Below, one piece after another: positions 32,155-41,561 of a DNA stretch of 64,000 nt. Below the pieces are notes generated by a model. That model had not been told where the DNA came from. It was given only the letters and a program-made list of their open reading frames with translations, and did not search any database. Origin of the DNA: Aegilops tauschii subsp. strangulata (lineage: Eukaryota > Streptophyta > Magnoliopsida > Poales > Poaceae); assembly GCF_002575655.3 (NCBI RefSeq), contig NC_053039.3, positions 372,907,633 to 372,971,632 of the forward strand, in the 5' to 3' direction. Position 1 is the first letter of the stretch; every line of letters begins with the position of its first letter. The position numbers and the translations under genes were made by a program.

Positions 32155-32941
32155 CTATGACAAAAAGGAAAATGTCCGGGTTAATTATAAGCCGGAGATC
32201 TACAGTTCCAAACTAAGGTGGCGGCTTATGAAGGGGACTAATGATATATACTCAGGTACAGTGGGTTACTTAAGCCGCAGGGGCATTCAGAATAAGTTGA
32301 TTATCTATGGCCTTATCACAGTTAAGCCGGAGGAATCTACGAAGCATGGTTTTCTTTAAACCGGAGGATTCTACAGCGCGTGGTTTCTTTAAACCGGAAT
32401 TATAAGCCGCCAAGATTCAATGGTTGCAGTTTTTACTAAGTGTGGTAAAACAGGTTTCACATACTGCAGTAACTTTTTTGGATCAAAATGGTCGGTCTAA
32501 AGAAAATTTTCTAGACCTAAAATACGGGCACAGGGGATGTTCTTGAGCTCGAACGAAGCATTCATGCAGTAGAAAGAGATCTACAGGCATTTGAAATGAG
32601 TCCTAAACAACTGCCGCACTAGTTCTATACAAGGCTAAAGATCAAACAAGGGCAGTGACTAGGAGAACCACTGGAACTTGCGGGCAATGGTGACGAACAC
32701 GAAGAACGTGGAGGAACCCTACTGCAGATCTACTCTACGGGGTGGTGAGAACTTACCGGAGCTGAAGAGGTGCGGGAGTCGCCGCCGTTTATCTGGTCCG
32801 AGTCAGGGTGATGCAGCGGCCAAGGTTGACGAAGACCGAAGGCGAGACGATGGCGGCGGAGTGCGAGCTCAGTGAGAAAGGCAGCGACGCGAGGAGGAAG
32901 AAGGGAGCGTGAGAAGAGCCCGTCGGGCCGGCCTATTTATA
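32155..32941 (-). promoter_or_regulatory. Antisense promoter and 5' untranslated region, element 2
   Basis: On the minus strand a TATA box (TATAAATAGG, box at 32934-32941) is followed by a pyrimidine-rich leader. A good splice donor, CTCCG|GTAAGT, ends the leader exon at 32757. An acceptor, TTTTGTCATAG, lies at about 32157 just before the ATG at 32138. This predicts a non-coding first exon of about 150 bases and a leader intron of about 600. The region between 32390 and 32650 is AT-rich with no ORF. Confidence 0.5.
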
Positions 32942-33209
32942 AGGCAAGGTCATAAGTGGGCGCGAGATTCAAGGAGACCACGGCGTGGTTATCTCCCCCC
33001 CACGACGCCTCGATTTTCGGAATGGTAGTAAAAGCAAAGATCCGTTGCGGATCTGGTGGAGCAAAAAACGGGCTTAATGGAAGATGACGTCACGGCGGAT
33101 TATCCGGAGTCCAGAGGATGACGTCACGCCGGGTTATGGCCTTCACATGAATGGTAAGCCGGAGATTTTTTCTGTCGGCAGAGTTGAAGATTGACATGAG
33201 CCGGCTCAA

Positions 33210-33226
33210 ATCAATCTGGGGCCTAA
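33210..33226 (+). other. Polypurine tract, element 2
   Basis: ATCTGGGGCCTAA precedes the 3' LTR directly. The G-rich core is where plus-strand synthesis would be primed. Confidence 0.6.
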
Positions 33227-33746
33227 TGTTGAGGATATTGACCTTAGAGTCACCCGCCAGGAGGGGCCGGGTTACTCGTATGGTCGTTGCCAGAAGCCCG
33301 GAGCCAAGCTTGAAGACGATGGGCCAGAGATGGGCTAAGACCCGGATATGGCTTAAAGCCCGTGGTTACAATCATTATTATGGTAGAACTTGTAGTGTAA
33401 GGCAAGTATAGTTGAGAGTCCGAGCCGGACACTCTTATGAGCCGGACCAGGACTCTAAGGGCTGCTGGGCGTCAGCCTCCCTATATAAAGGGACGACCCG
33501 GCAGCGGTTTAGGGACGACAAAAATCTCATCGAGAGCCGGGCATAGCTGTTTAGCTCCCTGGTGATCGTAACCCTAATCAATACCACCTCAAACTGGACG
33601 TAGACTTTTACCTTCACCGTAAGGGGCCGAACCAGTATAAACCCTCGTGTTCCTTGTCCCGCATTAACCCCTTCAAGCTTCCTAGCGGCGATGGCTCCAC
33701 GATTAAGTCCTAGCTCGAGGACATCTGCCGTGACAATTCCACGACA
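33227..33746 (+). repeat. 3' LTR, element 2, with internal deletion
   Basis: 520 bp, aligned to 20579-21214 but lacking about 116 bp after GCAGCGGTTTAGG. The lost block in the 5' LTR is about 20871-20986. About 12 substitutions remain over the shared part. The TATA box is at 33482-33488. Confidence 0.93.
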
Positions 33747-33751
33747 CAATG
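33747..33751. other. Target-site duplication (right), element 2
   Basis: CAATG, identical to 20574-20578. Confidence 0.95.
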
Positions 33752-33989
33752 CATGTATTTAGCGCGAGAGGGTGAGCGGGAGAGGGGGAAGAGAGAGAGC
33801 TCGGCAGGTAGTGCAATGGCGGGTGTGTGTGGTAAATACATTTGGTAACAGAGTGGAAAAAGGGGTTGTGTAGTTGAGAGACTTAGAGATCAAAACATGG
33901 AGAGAAAGAATGAACGTGTGTTGGAAACCGATAGCTTCCTAAGGTGGTTAGGAGAGGAAGATTGACCGATACAGGAAGTATGTAGCGTT
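33752..33989 (+). repeat. Continuation of the purine-rich array after element 2
   Basis: GAGAGGGTGAGCGGGAGAGG and further purine-rich sequence continue the ~190-bp array interrupted at 20578. Unit boundaries are not clear here. Confidence 0.45.
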
Positions 33990-34437
33990 TGTGCGGGGGG
34001 AGGGGGGGCTAAAAACAACATTTGAATGTACATAGTACGAAACTTAATATCGATGTTTCAATTCGGTGTACATTGTAAGATTTGAACCAAGGACCAGGCA
34101 TACGGGTAATTATTTCGAATTCGTGCCATACTAAGTTTCGAAAAGTTGACATTGACTCAGTTTGTTGTGCTATTTTGTAGGTCATATGTTTGAATCCATC
34201 CAAAAGTTTTCTCACTACCATGGTGTATTAAAAAAGTAGCGTGGATACGGTGAAATGCGAAATCCACGTTAGAATTGGAGATCGCTACGTGACACACACT
34301 CTAATTCAAATAACTAACTACGTGACACACACTCTAATTCAAATAACTAATTATGTGACACACACTCTAATCCATGTTAGCGTGGGTACCGTTTCGATTT
34401 TTTTTTCAAATAACTCCTCATTAATTAATTTATAGTA

Positions 34438-34541
34438 CTCCCTCTGTTCACTTTTATAAGACCTTGAAGACATTTTAGACAATGTGCAAAACAGTTCATT
34501 TTAAGTTGTCTGAAACGACTTACAAAAGTGAACGGATGGAG
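34438..34541 (+). mobile_element. Stowaway MITE (104 bp)
   Basis: CTCCCTCTGTTCACTTTTAT and the inverted end ACAAAAGTGAACGGATGGAG flank a short AT-rich centre. TA at 34436-34437 and 34542-34543 forms the target duplication. Confidence 0.92.
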
Positions 34542-34678
34542 TATCTCGTTTCGAATGACTAATTATTGCAAGGAAAACACGAACATGGTAATACATACAG
34601 ATTCGTTTGCAAATGAAAGAAGATTCGTTTGCATTCTCAAATGTAGGCGCACCAGGCAGACCAGGGTCGTGTCGGGGT

Positions 34679-34801
34679 GGACGCTGCTTCGGTGCCTTAA
34701 AGGCAACTGCCTTTGGGTCACTGACATGTGGGCCAGCCACCTGTTGGGCCCACATGTCATGGACACAAAGGCAGGTGCCTTATGGCACCGAAGCATAGTC
34801 C
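34679..34801 (+). mobile_element. Mutator-type MITE with 9-bp target duplication
   Basis: Nearly the whole 123-bp element is one inverted repeat: GGACGCTGCTTCGGTGCC at the left, and the complement GGACTATGCTTCGGTGCC at the right, pairing through to GACATGTGGGCC in the middle. It is flanked by TGTCGGGGT at 34670-34678 and 34802-34810, an exact 9-bp duplication. Size, terminal GG and TSD length fit Mutator-like non-autonomous elements. The copy at 17.8 kb lacks it. Confidence 0.88.
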
Positions 34802-34884
34802 TGTCGGGGTGGTCGCGTTTGTCGGACGAACGCGTAGCACCCAGCTACCCACCCCCTCCCCCCCCAAAAAAAGGACGACGACAA

Positions 34885-35459
34885 TATAAGCTCGCGCTTC
34901 CACGTTTCGGATTGAAATATCTGGCGGCCCCAATTCCAGCCCTGCAAAATCTCTCTTCTCCACCGTCCCCTTCCGCGCCCAGATTGCTCAAATCCCTAAT
35001 TCGCCGCCAACCCTTGAATCGCCCCTCGTCTCGTGTCTTTCCCCACCGTTCCCTACCTCTATGCCGGACGACGACGATGAAGACGACGGTCGCGCTTCAC
35101 CACCGCACTGGAGCTACCTCATCTACGCCCTCGTCCACCGTACCGGGTGGTCCACCGACAACGTCGGCCGCCGCAACCGACGTGCCTCACAAACACCGAG
35201 TTCCACCGCATCAGGTGTGCTTCACCGACGCCGTCTCCCAGCTCACCGGGGCTACTTCACCAAGCACATCGTCGCACCTCCGCCCCCCGAGGCTGTTGGG
35301 GCTTCACCAACTGTCTCGTCCACCGCATCGTAGAGCTCCGCTGCCACTCAAGATCTGCATCCGTGCGCGCCTAGCCAACGCTAGCGCATCACCCTCAACG
35401 GCTCTGAAGTGGCCCGCACTCTAGCTAGGCGAGAATGCCCAAACGCCGGCCCGAACTAG
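34885..35459 (+). promoter_or_regulatory. Candidate promoter and first exon of the gene at 35-38 kb
   Basis: TATAAG at 34885-34890 is followed by a C-rich leader with AAATCCCTAATTCGCCGCC, typical of grass 5' untranslated regions. An ATG at 35061 opens a frame of 90 codons (Met-Pro-Asp-Asp-Asp-Asp) that ends at 35331. Another frame is open from upstream to 35424. A donor CCGAACTAG|GTATCC ends the stretch at 35459. Which frame is coding, if any, is unclear. Confidence 0.35.
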
Positions 35460-35733
35460 GTATCCACACATCACTCCCTTGTGCACTGTTCCGACGATGT
35501 TTGGATATCCTTTCACCGCTCTCTTAGCTTACACGCCTATGCAACTCTGACTTTAACTCTTATTTCTTCTGGAGATATCATCTGAAACAAGCAAATCCAT
35601 TTTTTAGCGAAGCATGACGGCGCTACGGGATCTGGTACACATCCTGCACACCCGTATAACCTTGTAAGTATCTGTAGTCCGGTACAACATCAAGGTCGAT
35701 TCCTCTTATTTGATTAACCATTCGCCGTGTCAG

Positions 35734-38370
35734 AAATGCATAGGGGGATGCAAGGAGCACAAGGCCTGCACATCCAAGCAAGTGGTAACATGGACTTGTA
35801 CATGGAACATCCCAAGCGCAAGCAGAGTTGCAGTGAGCCTGTACAACGAGCTAGCGTAAGTCCCTGCATTTCATTTAATTCGTACTGGCATTCGTGTATG
35901 ATTTGTGTGGCTGATCCACGAATTCAAGTTACCTGGGGCGAACATTTAACTTAAAAAATATGAAGGCACTTGCACTCCGGAAATCAACATAACTTGAGAA
36001 ATGTGAAGCTACATGCACTTTGAAAACCAGCTAATGATCCAAAGTAGTTCATATTATAAACACTAAATGATGCAAGCACCAAAAAACACAAAATGCAACA
36101 TGGTGTACAAGGACTACAAACATGGTGTGTACTTGCTTGAATTATTCGTTCTCTGGCTGAAAATATCGAAGTGTAATTGCACGTATAACCAGTGCGCAAA
36201 CTGCATATCAATATATCTATCCTGCACAAATATGGCAATAGTTTCAAACAACAGATTAGAAAAGTATTTATGCTATGTTGTCATGATATGGGGACTTTCT
36301 GGTAGATGGCCTAGACGTTTCCTCAAGCTATAAAAATGCACTATAATTTGCTTGTCATCAATGCCTGCAAATCTCTGTCTCTCTCAACATAGTAGATCAT
36401 CATTAGACACTAAATCCTTCAATGAGCTTGCAAAATGCTTGCATTAGATCCCTCATTAGACACTACATGTTCATCACCAGGAGCATGTAAAATGTTTGCA
36501 TCAAATCCTTCATTAGCAGTCTATTCATTAGACACTTCAGGCTCAAGAACAACATGAGCTTGTATGTTTGCACCGGAAAATTGATTAGATACATCAGATT
36601 CAGTCAGTTCAGTATTGATTGGGGAGTTATAATATAAGTAGAAATTGGTTTCATTTTCTCATAGATTCCCTGCATACAAGCAGTTTTACAACACCGTCAA
36701 GTTTAACTATTGGCCAGAAATTGAAGAGTTGAATTAGATATAATCAGGGATGTGATGTACCTGCTTGTTGCGCATGCTACTCTTGCAAGCTGCGACTGTC
36801 CGTTTGCGCAAGCTCGATGCCATGCCCGTGCTGCCGCCGCTGCCTCCCACGCAGGCTACACCCAGGGTTGGGTCTTCATCTTCTTGTCCTTCCGTTCGCT
36901 TGAAGCCCGGCGACCTCCCTCCAACGAGGGCGCGAGGAAGTGCTGTGTCGGTCTGTCCAGCGGCGGCTAGGTTAGGAGCGAACCAGACTGGAGGCTGGAG
37001 CGAATGAACTGGGATTTTTCTTGCTGTCGATCGATATGGGAGGCGCTCGTTTGGGCCGCGAGCCTACTATAGGGCCTGCCTTGCACTTATGTTATAGGCC
37101 CATCCAAATTGAAACATTTTTCTTCATTTTTACATTGCCTGCTCGTGCGTTGGGACGAAAAAAACTAGCATGGGCCAACCTGGATGAGTCAAACTAGGTG
37201 CACACTTTCCAGCCACCTGAGGCGGCCGCCCATACCAGCCCCTATGGTGGCGTCGCCCCTTTTTGCGTGTATGATTGGATAGTGAAAAATATTCCAGTGG
37301 CGCTTTTGATTTACCCACAGAATGGTTGAATTGCTTGTTTCTATGAACTGAGTTCGCCAATAATGTGAAGGATGCCAGTCTTTTCATCCTATTGTAGATT
37401 GCTTATATCTCGATATGCCAAAAGTAATCACATGAAATATACAGTAAAAGCCAGTGTGATGTGTTTGGCTACAACTAGTCTGACTACACGTCCTCATATA
37501 ACATATCAAGGATGCACCATCTTACCAGATTAACCATTCGACTTACCCATGCAGTGTGGGAAGAAAGAAGTATTGGGACTGCGTATCCAAGCAATTGATG
37601 CCATGGACTCCTTCGGACAACCTTGTAAGCGAAAAAGAAGTTGCAGTGTGCATGTACAAAGAAATAGCGTAAGTTCAGTTACCTGCTTCTCGGAATTTTA
37701 GTTAGCCACTTATTGCAAAATTGTTCATTACGTTGCTTGGCTTAATTTAGTTTGCTACTCATTACATAATGGCACAGCCTGTTAATCATATTGTAGACTG
37801 CGCCTATCTATGTGTTTGATACTTACTATTAAGAATTACCTGTTTGCCTTAACTTAAATATCTACTTGTTTGTTTAATTGCTTTGCTGCTACAACAACGG
37901 GTTACAATGATGTTAATAACTACTTTTCAGCATCCAATTGAAACTCTTTAATTCCTTGTTTGTTTAACTGGTTTGCTGTTATAACTCCCAGTTGAGATGT
38001 TTTGCTAACTTCAACTTTTTTGAATCCAATCGGAACTTTAATGGCAAAACAGGTTAGCCCAAGATCAAAGAGCGAGGTCCCCATGGACGTTGCATCATCC
38101 CACAGCAGTGGCACCGGCCCAATCGTGCATTATGAATTTCCAACCGCTGATGCTCTAGAGGCTAAACTAGTGGTAGAAAGGGATTCTGCTTCTGCACTTA
38201 GAGATGAAGTTGACATGTTGAGGAAGCAAACAGCACAATCACAAGCAGTACTAAAGACAACCATTAAATATTTGGTGGATTTCAAAACGAAACAAGCTGA
38301 GACTGACCAGATTGTTAAGGTCCTGAAGGAAAAAAGGAAATTAAATTCCTACTTGGTAAATCATAGGTGA
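35734..38370 (+). CDS. Small coiled-coil protein gene with a duplicated exon (function unknown)
   Basis: Three exons are well supported. Exons 35734-35855 and 37555-37668 are diverged duplicates; both read GL(H/R)IQA near the start, an RK(Q/R)SCS motif near the end, a C-terminal VQR(A/N)S and a donor AGC|GTAAGT. The last exon, 38053-38370, joins in phase and encodes about 105 residues. It is a helical coiled-coil (ALEAKLVVERDSASALRDEV) ending at TGA 38368-38370. The same coiled-coil type ends the gene at 41.6-44.6 kb. The first exon and start are uncertain, so the gene may be a fragment of a larger transposase-related gene. I do not recognise a function. Confidence 0.45.
36060..37010 (-). pseudogene. 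Minus-strand gene remnant within the intron
   Basis: On the minus strand a GC-rich leader is followed by an ATG reading MASSLRKRTVAACKSSMRNK and a splice donor CAG|GTACAT near 36760. Farther on, 36590-36395 contains three imperfect 65-75 bp units with TAGTGTCTAATGA on the minus strand, reading as a degenerate peptide repeat (VSNEG...A-I-L). Stops break it. It sits between the two duplicated exons of the plus-strand gene, so it may be an insertion. No family was identified. Confidence 0.3.
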
Positions 38371-39200
38371 AATGTTCTTTCCATAGTTGAATAACCTTTG
38401 TGTTGTCTGTTCATGTAATCAATCAAACCATTTGTTTTAGAGATCATGTAATAATTCTTTTTTTTGGTTTGTAATTTTATTTGAGCACATGTCTGTATCA
38501 ATTGATAAGACTCGGAGACATTTCATTTGGATTGTTGTGCCAGACCTACAAATATGCCAATCGGGCTGAATGTGCATTCAGCAATAGTAGTAGTATAGAT
38601 GGACCATAAGTGGCACGCATTGGAAAGGGCCAAGATGCTGGCTCAAAAAAGGATGTTGTTGTCGCCAAAAAAAGTACAGCGGCCTGGCTTATGTATGTTA
38701 GTTGATATTATTGATCCATATACTCTATAAGTGTTTATATGTCTGTTAGTTCTGTACATTCTTGGTTGATTGACTCGGTATTTGAATCTTGATACATCGC
38801 TTGTGTACATATCTAAATGGGAGTACACATTATGCCGCGTCTGACATTTGAGTTGGACATGAAGTGTTCCAAATATTCGAAATCACCTTAAACTGGATTC
38901 TAGTTTCTGAATTTGAGTATCGGCATTTGTAAACCATATTCATATATGACAGTGGAATACATCTTTGTCGTCCTTTTGAAAATATATAAAAACACATAGA
39001 ATGATTTATAAAGATTCATATAGGAATACAAAATGGATTCGAATTTAGTTGCCGGGGTAAACATGGATGCTTATTGTCCCAAAATTCAAAAGAAGAAGCA
39101 AAATGTCCACTCCCACGTCGGCTGCCCGAAGCCAAGTGTTTGGGAGATGGAAATTACTGTCTACCCATTACACGGACAATCCATCGGCCCGATTTCTACT
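38371..39200. other. 3' flank, nothing recognised
   Basis: AT-rich sequence after the coiled-coil gene. No ORF, repeat family or splice-bounded exon could be supported, apart from a likely 3' untranslated region just after 38370. Confidence 0.4.
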
Positions 39201-39206
39201 GCTCTA

Positions 39207-39620
39207 AATAGGGGTAGGTTAGTAACTTCAATTAGACGTGACACGACCGCCTCTGAGCCCATTCCGACACGGTGGGCGTCAAACATGGGCGGCAAAATTC
39301 ATTTGATTCAAGCTCGTCCGAAAGACCTCTATTTCTCCCTCCATTCCCCATTCATACACGGTGGGCGGCAAAACAAACTCGACTCGGCCGAAATCGATGT
39401 AGGCAAATATTTTCAATAGGGGCAGGTTTGTAACTTCACTCAGACGTGACACAACCGCCCTACCTGTCAGCCCCGTTCATACACCATGGGCGCCAACCAT
39501 GGGCGCCAACGACCCTCTCCTCGCCCGAAATCGCTCTGGGCAAATATTGGCGAGATGCGAGATTACCGTCCTATCCCCAACCGACGAGACGTCCAAATTT
39601 TAAACGGGGGCTAAGTTCTT
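39207..39620 (+). repeat. Two-copy tandem repeat, 208-bp period
   Basis: AATAGGGGTAGGTTAGTAAC at 39207 and AATAGGGGCAGGTTTGTAAC at 39415 start units that share AGACGTGACAC, ACCGCC, CATGGGCG and a GAAATCG/GCAAATATT end. A 128-codon ORF across the first unit has no recognised domain. Confidence 0.75.
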
Positions 39621-41561
39621 AACTTTCCCATATTTTAGACAGGTGCGTCCCTAAAATATGGTTCCCCGTACCTCTCCCTCCATTTTCCCATTCATACACC
39701 GTCTGCGCTAGAACACCCCATCCCCACACTAGCCTCCGTCCGCCACCCCATCCATCGCCGCCGTCCTCCACCACATCCATCGCCACCGTCCTCCACCATG
39801 CCGGAGCGCCTACCAAGACCGCGTCGTCCACTGCTAGAGATGGACGTTTCTCATCCACGGCGACAGACCATTAGACTTGGTTACTCTACTTTCTTTTCAG
39901 CTCTTAGAATTTAGTTCTTAGTTCGAAGCCAACAATGGATGCTAAATATCATTTCTCCAGTTTGCAGCTTCAAATCTGCCATGGCACAGCCATAATACGG
40001 TTTAATTGATCATGCTTAGGGTTTAATTGATCATGTTGGTTCCGTGGTGGTTTCTTTAATAGAAATCGGAGGGGAAACCCTCTTTTGCTAAAAAATATGC
40101 TTAGAGTTTCCCCCTTTTATGATCACTATACGATCAGAATACGTGCTTCGTGTCATAATAACACTGCTCCACCCATCAAGCTAAACAAGCTTAGTTGTTC
40201 AAATATGAATCTGATATTATTAAAACAGAGTTGTTTAATTGGTCAGCTAAATGTTCCTAAATTAGTTTCGAAAATGCATGTTCGCCGCTCGAGTGTGTAT
40301 CTCTACAGGGTGCCCACCGTGGGCTGGCCCACCCTGGGATTTTGGGTCGTCCCAGGCCCCGATTCCCCTCTGTTCTGCTGCGCGCTTCCGATCTCTACTC
40401 GCCCCCTGCCGCCTGCCTCGCCGGTGACTTGCCGTCCCCGAACGGCATGACTCTAGGAGGAGACGCCGGACTAACAGGAGGCCAGGAGCCGCTCGCCCAA
40501 CAGCGTCACCGCTGCCCGGCCGCGCCGCCATGCCTACCTTCCCAGTCCGTTCAGGGCTCAGGCATGCAGCACCCACCAAGCCAACCCGATTTATCATGAG
40601 ATACGTCCTCAACACTCAGCAGCCACTCCTCATCACCCATTTTCTAATTGATTCATTACTCATTAGGCAGAACTGTCATTAGGGTTTGTTGGGTGCTCAG
40701 TGCTACGTACACTTAATGGTTCAGATGTATTTCGGTAATCTTGAGTACCTCTAAAGTTCACAGGGTTTTCAAAATTCCGGCCCTCGAAACAGAAACTAGT
40801 CATTTTGGATTGTTGGTCGTAGTGACATTGACCCAGATTACTACTGCAAGCCAGGTTTGTTGACAATTTTACTTGTCTTTCTTACTTATTCGATATAATA
40901 TCCAATTATTCACGTCGATTAGTTGCAAACAATAAGTGCTAGACAAACTTCTTCATTCAGATTTTGGACGGTCTCTTACTGCAGTTACAATTCTGCATAC
41001 TTGTCCTAGTAAGCTCACAAGTAAATGATTGATTCACTACATCTATGCTTGCCTTGTCATATTTGTCGTCAATATTCTTTTAGGGTGGACCACCCTGTTT
41101 CTAAATACTGGAATCGTAGACATGAGTGAATAGTATTTCTCTATGTGATCTCTTCCATCATGTGTGGGTAACGAACACTGCATTGTATAGAAAGAAAGTG
41201 TCATTTCCAGCTTTTACATAGGTTTTGATCTTTTACATGGAATACAATCTGCCTACTTGCTTTGTGTTGCACTACCAACACTCCACCCTTGAAGCTAAAC
41301 ATTACTCCACTCATAATTGCTTAGTTTATTTGTTCAAATACGAATTTCATATGATTCTAATGTTCCTACTTCAGTTTTGAAATGTGTGCCTGCCTGTTAT
41401 AGAGACATAAGGGGTTTGTATTTCTGTGTGTGGTCTGGTCAGCACGGTTGGGGAGGTGAACTTTGCATATGCAGGCGTTTATAGGGAGACACTCTCCGAG
41501 TTGAATCCGCAATGCATTCCATAGATAATCTGATTACTTTTTATGTTTTCATGAATCTCAG
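39621..41561. other. Upstream region of the transposase-like gene
   Basis: Contains a CCACC-rich leader-like stretch at 39720-39800 with an ATG at 39798 opening only 26 codons. A GC-rich segment lies at 40305-40590. A possible exon with donor GCCAG|GTTTGT lies at about 40740-40854. The first exon of the downstream gene must lie here because its first visible exon begins in mid-codon. I could not fix it. Confidence 0.35.

Larger units (their letters stand above)
20579..33746 (+). mobile_element. Complete Tat-lineage Ty3/gypsy retrotransposon, element 2
   Basis: A 13.2-kb element with LTRs beginning TGTTGAGG and ending CGACA, a 5-bp TSD, and the same primer site as element 1. It has gag, protease, RT, RNase H and integrase in one nominal frame, plus a seven-exon antisense gene. 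It is a different family from element 1: the LTRs do not match and the proteins are clearly diverged. LTRs differ by about 12 substitutions over 520 aligned bases by eye, plus one deletion of about 116 bp in the 3' LTR. Four nonsense codons and one frameshift inactivate the polyprotein. Confidence 0.95.
33990..34980 (+). repeat. Second copy of the 17.0-18.0 kb host segment
   Basis: Collinear with 17044-18000. It contains a Stowaway and a Mutator-type MITE not present in the other copy. A local triplication, ACGTGACACACACTCTAATT at about 34287, 34320 and 34353, is private to this copy (one related unit at 17670). The segment runs into the candidate promoter of the gene at 35 kb. Confidence 0.75.

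Noticed and set aside
41268..41283. TTG + CACTACCAACACTCC as the missing left end of the CACTA ending at 46156
   Set aside because: The terminus does not match CACTACAAAAAAACACTTCC beyond six bases, and a host gene with intact exons lies between.
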